From assembly GCA_003254925.1 (NCBI GenBank), contig QANZ01044457.1, positions 290,636 to 354,635 of the forward strand: a stretch of DNA of 64,000 nucleotides. Direction: 5' to 3'. Every line of letters begins with the position of its first letter. The stretch's first letter is position 1. Below the pieces are notes generated by a model. That model made no database searches, was not told the origin of the DNA, and saw nothing but the letters and a program-made list of their open reading frames with translations. The DNA is from Chamaecrista fasciculata. Lineage: Eukaryota; Streptophyta; Magnoliopsida; Fabales; Fabaceae. A program made the position numbers and the translations under genes. Below are positions 57,712 through 64,000 of the stretch, piece by piece.

Positions 57712-58076
57712 TTACCCTGTTTGAGTGCTTGTAATGTTTGAAGCTTTTTTTCCCTTTCAAATGGATACCTTCTTAATAGGATATGAAAAAGGATAATACT
57801 ATAGAAAGCTCTAGTTCTTAGTCACTTAACTATCATTTTCTCTCAAATTTAAAATATATGACTCAATTTTTTTTTATTTAATGAGTAAGACTCACAATTT
57901 CATGTAAATGCAAAAATAGAACAAAAGTAGGGTGTCTGGAAATCATTACCCTAATAAAGATAGTATGAAAAAGGATAAATAGTATACTTAGCAAAGCATG
58001 TGAAATTGTGAATGTTGGAATTAATTGATCTCACAATCATACATACGATTGATTAGAGTAGTATATTCATTGAATT
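57712..58076. other. Intergenic
   Basis: Short AT-rich interval between the phytocyanin-like gene and the DUF617 gene. No feature was recognised. Confidence 0.6.
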
Positions 58077-58622
58077 CTAGTGAAGTAGTCTAACAACGAA
58101 TATACTCAACTCAGGACCAAATTGAGAGTCATGATCAGGATTAATCATATAGAAAGCTTGGGAATCCATTGAACCAACGACCCTCTCAAATGTGGCCCTC
58201 ATATACATCATTTCTCCATCCCCATTTTCCTTGTCTGAAGTTAGAACTCCTGCCCCCATTGACACTCCTCTCAAAACCTGCATCACACTCGCTTCTTCCT
58301 CACTCATTTGCTTCCTGCGAATGGAGTACCCTACTTTTCTTCCATTGCAATACACTCCCCACACAGCCTCATCCAACAGCTTCTTATTCTTCTTACTCTC
58401 ACTCTCCAACCCAATCCTCACAACTTCTGATGCCATTTCTCTGTACAAAGCACTTGTGTGCATTGGCAGCTGTATTAGAAACATAGGCATGGTATGAGTG
58501 TCCTCTTGTATGGCCAGACTCACTCTGCCCTTGCGGTACCCAAAAATGGTGCCTATGGTGTTGGTGCTGGCCTTGTGGGTTCTTCCCAAAAGTGTCACCA
58601 ATTTGAAGCCACAGCTTAACAT
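58077..58622 (-). CDS. MIZU-KUSSEI 1-like protein (DUF617)
   Basis: Single exon, 181 aa, ATG at 58622. The DUF617 blocks are clear: GTIFGYRKGRVSLAIQED, LPMHTSALYREMASEVVRI, LDEAVWGVYCNGRKVGYS, SMGAGVL, GEMMYMRATFERVVGS, SQAFYMINPD and GPELSIFVVRLL. By family knowledge Arabidopsis MIZ1 is needed for root hydrotropism and associates with the ER membrane; other members have no defined role. The usual Ser/Pro-rich N-terminal extension of about 100 residues in MIZ1 is absent here, and no alternative upstream ATG in frame was seen, so this is a short-form paralogue. Complete domain, intronless as is common. Confidence 0.9.
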   Translation of the reverse strand: MLSCGFKLVTLLGRTHKASTNTIGTIFGYRKGRVSLAIQEDTHTMPMFLIQLPMHTSALYREMASEVVRIGLESESKKNKKLLDEAVWGVYCNGRKVGYSIRRKQMSEEEASVMQVLRGVSMGAGVLTSDKENGDGEMMYMRATFERVVGSMDSQAFYMINPDHDSQFGPELSIFVVRLLH

Positions 58623-58685
58623 TATATTGGGAAGAGCTTCATCACTTTGAACACCCTACCTCATTTTTCCCCTGACCATGAGGAT

Positions 58686-58697
58686 AAATATATAGTT
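58686..58697 (-). promoter_or_regulatory. Possible TATA box of the DUF617 gene
   Basis: The minus strand reads ACTATATATTTATCC about 65-75 bp upstream of the ATG at 58622. Position and composition only. Confidence 0.4.
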
Positions 58698-58699
58698 GT

Positions 58700-60726
58700 G
58701 TAACCACTAACGAGCACAAGTATTTGGAAAAATCACCACTCACAAATCAATTCTTGAGATTGAAATGTCCAAAACTTTATAAGATGTCCTACACTACACA
58801 GTTATTGCACTTAATAATCTCCTCAATGTGGGCCTCATTACAAGTTATACAAGTGCAAGCTAATCTCTAATCTCTTGGGGAGGCTGGCTAGACCACAGGT
58901 TGCAGTGATACTGATACATAATGTGATTTTGTGATAGTGAATTGGAAGAAAAGCTCAACCAGCTTTTTTTTCTTTAAAGAAAAAAAGAGAAAAAGAGCGA
59001 GAAAGAAGAAATGTGGTAGTGTTGGTTAATCTTTATGCTTTTCCAAACCCTTCTCAACAACATTCACTAATTAATAATTATTGAGACGCAGTGTTTCTTT
59101 CGGCCAAAAAAAAAAAGAGACGCAGTGTTTCCTCCTCCAAACATTTCTTCTGTGTTTCCGCGAAACTTTGATGTTGTTTCTTACTGACTTTCACTTAAAT
59201 TTCAGAAAATGGGTCTTAATTACTACCTGGACTCTTTTATTTCTTCACCAACTCCATTAAAAATCATGCTTTTTTACATATAGTACTTAATACAAACTAC
59301 GCCTGCATCATATATTCCACCTCTTTATTAAACCAACAAGCATCTCGCACAAGAAATGGGTACAATATTATTTAGGGGAGCAAGAAAACGAAAGTAGATA
59401 GAAATAATGGAATTGAATTAATTTGCATGCTTATTGCTTAACAATAATGTCCAAAACGATTGGATTTGGCGTCCAATGGGACCATTTTTCATGCGACTAA
59501 TGAGAATTGAGAAAGGGATAGGCAATGTATGCATCAACATAGTAATAGTGAATTGTTATAGTCCGATTTGAGGGATCCTGATTTCTGTGCCTCTCATGTT
59601 CTTCTGCTCTGTTCCGTCAAAAAATAAATTTTGTCATCTATTCCATCATGCTTGATGACTAATTTATAACAATAATTGTAGTATGAGATTCCTATAATAC
59701 AGCCCATTTTGCTAACCAATCATGATTGGAGTTCTTTTGGGCCCAAAATGATTTTGTCGGGTATGGGGATCAAGACATGGGTTTGGGCCTAGCTTAAAAA
59801 CTCTAGGCTGGGCTTCTTTCAAGTTCGACCAATCAAGAATATTTATCCCAAGAATATGATTTTTGTTCAAGAGTTGGGCCCTATCTTTTAGAGAATCAGA
59901 AATTAATCAAATTATTCTTTGCAAGATAGATTATTGAAATGAGGTTTTTTCCTCTTAGCAAAGTTTTTTCATATTTTGTCTATTTTTGTCTCTGGCAAAA
60001 AAAAAAAAAATCGAATGAAACGTTATGTTTGAAGAACTCGGTTATCTACCAAGTATATTAGACTTTGTTGACATCCTAATAATATTTTACCCATACAACT
60101 TTGAGAACATTTCATAACACTTAATTAACTAGTTAATAGTTATTATTGACCAAAATTATTAACTAGAAAATGACATGAAGATTGAAGGATGAGGATTGAC
60201 GGTGGCCCAAAAAATTAATAATAATTCTTGCTAATTTAGCATTTGCACTTGTTCACTAAACTAGTATTTATTGGAGGAGCAACTCTCGCTTCTAGAAGTT
60301 GACATTGTTCATCGTCACCTAAATATAGTTCTACTAATATGATATTTAAATGGTAGCCTGGGACATTTTAACGTATTTATATAAGCCCATAAGCACAAGT
60401 ATACGTCGAAATAGTGTTTTGGCATATACTCAGTCGTCGCCGGCATTCCAATATAATAATTGTATGAGAAATAGTGTTTTGCATACGAGGGACAATCTGT
60501 CATGTCTCATTTTCATCATTTCAAGCCTTTTTTTTTCTCTTCAATCACCAAATAACCCCCATCCCTGGCCCTTTGGTTGGGTAGCTTCCACCCACTTAAT
60601 CTAAAATTTAAATCATAATAATTTGTTTACTAGTTTTTCTTTTTGGGTGAGATAACCTTCTAATTTCGTCACTCCTCATTTTTTTTATTTTTAAATCCCT
60701 GTTTTCTTAATCAACTTTTTCTGTGT
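58700..60726. other. Intergenic
   Basis: About 2 kb upstream of the DUF617 gene. Contains micro-insertion 6 (59083-59131) and an A-run at about 59998-60010, preceded by CTCTGGC but lacking a visible target duplication. No gene was recognised. Confidence 0.55.
59083..59131 (+). mobile_element. Micro-retroposition footprint 6
   Basis: A perfect 15-bp repeat GAGACGCAGTGTTTC at 59083-59097 and 59117-59131 flanks 19 nt: TTTCGGCC plus A-run. Confidence 0.87.
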
Positions 60727-61423
60727 GAACAAATAGGAACCGGATCCTCGGCAGTGTCATGAGTGTACAGTCTCTGCATTATGTCCAATTTCGACCGTCG
60801 ATTCATTGAAGCGTCCAGATGCCGCCACGTGTCCAACAAAATGCAGAAACACTGTTCTATTTCCTCTCAGCTTCCCACCTCCTTTACAGTTTACATCGGC
60901 ATCCCTTGACGGTAGCGTTCTCCAGCTCGTGGTTCAATGACGGTGGCGTTCCCATCTTGGTCCGGCGACGGCACCACCGTACTCTTCCCCGTTTTCAGTG
61001 GCGGCACCGTCGTTCTTCCCTTGGAATCGAAAACGTGATAGAAGGCTACTAGAGTGAAAGACGGCAAATACAAAATACGAATCGATGGGGGCAAAGACGC
61101 AATATTTTTACTTATTATCGTGATGTGGCTTAATTTTTTTTTTTTTAGAAGAAACCATCATATGTTCTTAGATTATTTGGTCATTTTGTGTTTTTGGTAA
61201 GAATCCACAATAGGACTTAGGAAAAAAAAGGACTATGCAATGGGAGGGAGGAAGACGATGATAATGGTTGAATCAGTGAGGCAAAACCGCAAAACCAAAG
61301 TTTTGCCTTATTTTGGTGACGTGGCTTAATGAGAGACCATGGATTAAATGGACGATTCTGATGGACTGAAATGCAGAGAATGCACAGAAATGAAAATGCC
61401 GAGGATCCGGTTCCGAACAAATA
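60727..61423. mobile_element. Mutator-like non-autonomous element, possible gene-capturing type
   Basis: GAACAAATA at 60727-60735 and 61415-61423 is a perfect 9-bp target duplication. The element is 60736-61414 (679 bp). The termini are inverted repeats whose first 18 bp are identical (GGAACCGGATCCTCGGCA), with weaker matching for about 80 bp. The middle (about 60800-61090) is distinctly GC-rich compared with the flanks and contains short open stretches, such as one reading VKDGKYKIRIDGG, which could be captured host sequence. No transposase. Confidence 0.85.
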
Positions 61424-61685
61424 ACTGAGAGAGATTCGGAACATGTGATGTGACAAGAAGTGAAAACCTCACACAGGGGATAAGAACGAAATAGCAACAA
61501 GGCAATTCAATAATTGAAGAACAAAAACTAATTCCAAAATAAAAATTCAGGCTGTAGTTTTCACATGGAGCTGTTTCATCGTCCATTCATCCTCATGCCA
61601 CTAGCTCGTAGGCGTAGATATATAATTAATTAATTATCTGTATATATTATCATTAATTTAGGAACCAAATTATTCAGACAATGGT

Positions 61686-61735
61686 CGGAAGCATGAAAAG
61701 TTTTTTTTTTTGATGGAACGGAAGCATGAAAAGTT
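61686..61735 (-). mobile_element. Micro-retroposition footprint 7
   Basis: A perfect 17-bp repeat CGGAAGCATGAAAAGTT at 61686-61702 and 61719-61735 flanks 16 nt. On the minus strand the insert reads TTCCATC plus A-run. Confidence 0.87.
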
Positions 61736-61739
61736 ACTT

Positions 61740-61788
61740 CTATACAATTACACTTTTTTTTTTGGGCCAAACTATACAATTACACTTA
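61740..61788 (-). mobile_element. Micro-retroposition footprint 8
   Basis: A perfect 16-bp repeat CTATACAATTACACTT at 61740-61755 and 61773-61788 flanks 17 nt. On the minus strand the insert reads TTTGGCCC plus A-run. It begins 5 bp after footprint 7 ends. Confidence 0.87.
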
Positions 61789-61857
61789 AAGCAAGTACAT
61801 GTCTAGAATTTTAACAAAAATATAAAACAAAACACAAAGATGCAAAAGATATTATGC

Positions 61858-62748
61858 TTATGTGGTGAAAGATCCCAAACCAGCAAGCCTACCCAGAATG
61901 CCCTGTTTATAGGGCAAAAAAGTTTTCTTCTTTAAATCCTGGGACTCGGCTTTCTTAATGGCGTAGTGAAACTCATGTGCTGAAACATTGGTGTTCTTCC
62001 TTCTGGGACTGTCCGAGGATCTAAAATTAGGGTTCTTGATTTCCTCTGTTTTCTTGTACAAAACAAAGTACTTTCTAAATGGGTCTTTACTAGATCCTCG
62101 TCCTTCCGACGCGCTTCGGAACAACAAGAAATCCTTCAAACTCCATCTTCTCGAGCTCTTGGAACAAGAATCCGTGGGATTCGACGACGACGATGATGAC
62201 TCCTCTTTGTTGCTCTGAATCTGATGATATTGTTGTTCGTAAATCCTGTAATTAGGAGAGTGGGATCGCGTGGCTCTCCGTCCAGAATTCGAGGAAGAAA
62301 TCACTGTTGGGATTCTCTCTCTACCCCGTCTCTCAAAACCGAAACTTTCTCTCTCCTGAAGCTTCTTTTTGGGCTCCGGCGACGACAGAGCATCGCCGAT
62401 CACTTTCTTGGCTCGAGACATGGTCGGCAAAAGTGGGGTGTTCATAAAGTCGACCTTCAAAGGCTTGATTTTTCCACCGTCAAATAAATCCTCTGCTGAA
62501 GCAGACAATGCATCTGACTCCTCACTAACGAAAAACGCAAAATCATCATTATCATCAACTTCCTCCTCTTTTCTTATAGTGGAAGTCGTAGTAGAAGTAC
62601 AAGAAGGTGGTGAAGAAAAGTGATCAAAATCACGATAAAACTCAGAAACTCTAGAAGGGCTTGTTGGAGCACTCAAGAAATATCTCCCAAGACGTTCAGG
62701 CGAAGATTTGCCTCCACTGAAGGTGGGACTTGATACCATCACTTCCAT
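61858..62748 (-). CDS. DUF1645 family protein
   Basis: Single exon, 296 aa. ATG at 62748 (MEVMVSSPTFSGG) is the first Met of the conserved frame. Family blocks: SPERLGRYFLSAPTSPSRVSE, then FAFFVSEESDALSASAEDLFDGGKIKPLK, a basic Ser-rich middle, RRWSLKDFLLFRSASEGRG, DPFRKYFVLYKK and a basic C-terminus. This is the usual layout of plant DUF1645 proteins, which are small, Ser-rich and probably nuclear or cytoplasmic. Some family members are reported to affect stress tolerance or grain size; the molecular role is unknown. The probable TATA box and a micro-insertion lie close upstream. Confidence 0.9.
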   Translation of the reverse strand: MEVMVSSPTFSGGKSSPERLGRYFLSAPTSPSRVSEFYRDFDHFSSPPSCTSTTTSTIRKEEEVDDNDDFAFFVSEESDALSASAEDLFDGGKIKPLKVDFMNTPLLPTMSRAKKVIGDALSSPEPKKKLQERESFGFERRGRERIPTVISSSNSGRRATRSHSPNYRIYEQQYHQIQSNKEESSSSSSNPTDSCSKSSRRWSLKDFLLFRSASEGRGSSKDPFRKYFVLYKKTEEIKNPNFRSSDSPRRKNTNVSAHEFHYAIKKAESQDLKKKTFLPYKQGILGRLAGLGSFTT

Positions 62749-62806
62749 CTTCCAACCTTTTTGTGCTTTATTGCTAGAAAGCAAAATATTTTGTTTGCAA
62801 TACTGG

Positions 62807-62814
62807 TTTTTATA
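62807..62814 (-). promoter_or_regulatory. Probable TATA box of the DUF1645 gene
   Basis: The minus strand reads CCTTATAAAAACC about 60 bp upstream of the ATG at 62748. It lies just inside the edge of micro-insertion 9. Confidence 0.55.
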
Positions 62815-62817
62815 AGG

Positions 62818-62863
62818 AGGTTATGATGGCCTTTTTCTTGGCCAACAAGGTTATGATGGCCTT
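62818..62863 (-). mobile_element. Micro-retroposition footprint 9
   Basis: A perfect 16-bp repeat AGGTTATGATGGCCTT at 62818-62833 and 62848-62863 flanks 14 nt. On the minus strand the insert reads TGTTGGCCAAGAAA. It lies 3 bp upstream of the probable TATA box of the DUF1645 gene. Confidence 0.82.
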
Positions 62864-63407
62864 GAGGGGAAAGGAGACTCCAAGGATAATTAACAAACAT
62901 CAAAGATAATAAAATAATAGAATTTTTAACTATGATCCTTATAATACTGATTCTGATTTCTGAGTTATTATTGAACTGACAAATTTTAAAAGTAAAATAA
63001 TAATAATAATAATTATAATAATAATAATTCTGTTTATAAATTTTCTTGTACTCTGTATAAATTAATTAATTAAGACATTGATTAAAAAATAATTAAAGTA
63101 TAAAAAATATATAATGAATCTAAGATATAAAGTTTGATTTGGGATGCAATTGTTAATGTGGCATAACTATAACCTTTCATGTAATTTAATGCTGAAAAAT
63201 AATAAAATAATAATTTTTTTAACTAATCAAAACTGTATATGGAGTTACATCACTAATTACATACCAGAAACTTTTTCACGTGTTATTATCTTGTTGGCTT
63301 ATGACTCATTACACCCTATCAAATTTTACATTATAATTTAATCCTAAAAAAATTAGTTATTGTGTGAGAAAATTATTACTATAGCGAAAAATCTTAAGTT
63401 TTTTTTG
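62864..63407. other. Intergenic upstream of the DUF1645 gene
   Basis: AT-rich with an (AAT)n tract near 62998-63030. No gene was recognised. Confidence 0.6.
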
Positions 63408-63991
63408 GGCAAAACACCATTTCATGCCCCTAACGTTTGGCGTTTGCAGTGATTTTCAGTTATGTTCCTAACGTTTCATTTGTGTCAGTTGTGCCCCAAA
63501 TTTGAAACGTTAGTTTCAATTATGCCCCCGATTTCAATAATCTACCAAAAAAAATACCATTTTCGCACGATTTGAGCTCGGTTTTGACCAGATTTCATAT
63601 GGTTTTAATTTTCGGACATCACAAACTTGATTCCTTGGATCAATTTTAAAGATTAAGCTCAAATTAGCCCCAATTCCGAAGAAAATCGAACTCGATGAAC
63701 CCCAAAAAGGACCAAAACAAAATTCAGCAAAACAAAGCATTTTTCTCAAAATCTCCATGTGCAAAATGATCCCTAGGAGCCAAAAATGAGTACTCATAAA
63801 CTCATTTATCAAAACAAACTGAAATGAACACAGATCGAAGCTCAAAAACTCTGAAAAACGGTACACTAACGAGGGTGGGGGCATAATTGAAACTAACGTT
63901 TCACATTGGGGGCACAACTGACACAAATGAAACTTTAGGGGCATAACTGAAAATCACCGCAAATATTAGAGACACGAAAGGGTGTTTTGCT
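63408..63991. mobile_element. Mutator-like foldback element, copy 2
   Basis: Same family as 5364-5931. Starts GGCAAAACACCATTTCATGCC and ends with the inverted counterpart near 63991, followed by a T-run at the window edge. The left arm and centre (to about 63800) match copy 1 closely. The inner part of the right arm (about 63800-63870) is different sequence, so one arm has been replaced or has diverged. A T-rich 9-bp duplication is compatible with the flanks but not decisive. Confidence 0.75.
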
Positions 63992-64000
63992 TTTTTTTTT

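Larger units (their letters stand above)
61424..61857. other. Intergenic, downstream of the DUF1645 gene
   Basis: Contains two adjacent micro-insertions (61686-61788). No gene was recognised. Confidence 0.55.

Noticed and set aside
59980-60020. CTCTGGC plus A-run, like footprint 4
   Set aside because: The insert end is similar but no target duplication is visible.
1-64000. CRISPR arrays, bacterial operons or viral genes
   Set aside because: Nothing of the kind is present; gene structure and repeats are those of a plant nuclear genome.

Overview
This is eudicot plant nuclear DNA from a draft assembly. The evidence is intron-rich genes with GT-AG introns, AT-rich intergenic DNA, Ty1/copia, LINE, tRNA-derived SINE and Mutator-type elements, and runs of N. 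All recognised host genes have close counterparts in Arabidopsis. The species cannot be fixed from the sequence alone.

Gene layout: (1) 2361-4703 (+), chloroplast thylakoidal processing peptidase (signal peptidase I type). (2) 6169-7539 (+), TUNICAMYCIN INDUCED 1-like secretory-pathway protein. (3) 10746-15229 (+), nucleobase-ascorbate transporter of the NAT3 type, 14 exons. (4) 17811-20571 (-), ADR1-like helper NLR (RPW8-CC, NB-ARC, LRR). (5) 27403-32356 (+), MAPKKK5/YODA-type kinase, 12 exons. (6) 34753-40133 (+), gamma-tubulin complex component 5, 15 exons. (7) 47526-47873 (+), small single-pass membrane protein. (8) 57037-57605 (+), phytocyanin/early-nodulin-like gene broken by a 5-bp duplication. 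(9) 58077-58622 (-), MIZU-KUSSEI1-like DUF617 protein. (10) 61858-62748 (-), DUF1645 protein. They are independent single genes. An ER-stress protein, a helper immune receptor and an immune-type MAPKKK lie within 30 kb, but nothing suggests a functional cluster.

Mobile DNA fills most of the rest: the 3' end of a copia element (1-685); a young intact copia element with an unusual third LTR (50965-56493); a doubly deleted copia element with both LTRs (41139-43691); a LINE ORF1 relic (about 33071-33971); two minus-strand copies of one SINE family; and several Mutator-like non-autonomous elements. Three of these have recognisable 9-bp target duplications (5364-5931, 44568-46328, 60736-61414). Degenerate 'TTTTGGTCC' inverted-repeat elements and hAT-like repeats are also present.

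The most unusual signal is a set of about ten micro-insertions. Each is only 14-22 nt, consists of a few bases (often GGCC) plus an A-tail, and lies between 10-17 bp target-site duplications. They look like extreme 5'-truncated products of target-primed reverse transcription. One sits a few bases upstream of the likely TATA box of the DUF1645 gene, and another is just downstream of the MAPKKK coding region. Assembly gaps: 5179-5189, 45420-46095, and single N at 24949, 25138 and 51684.
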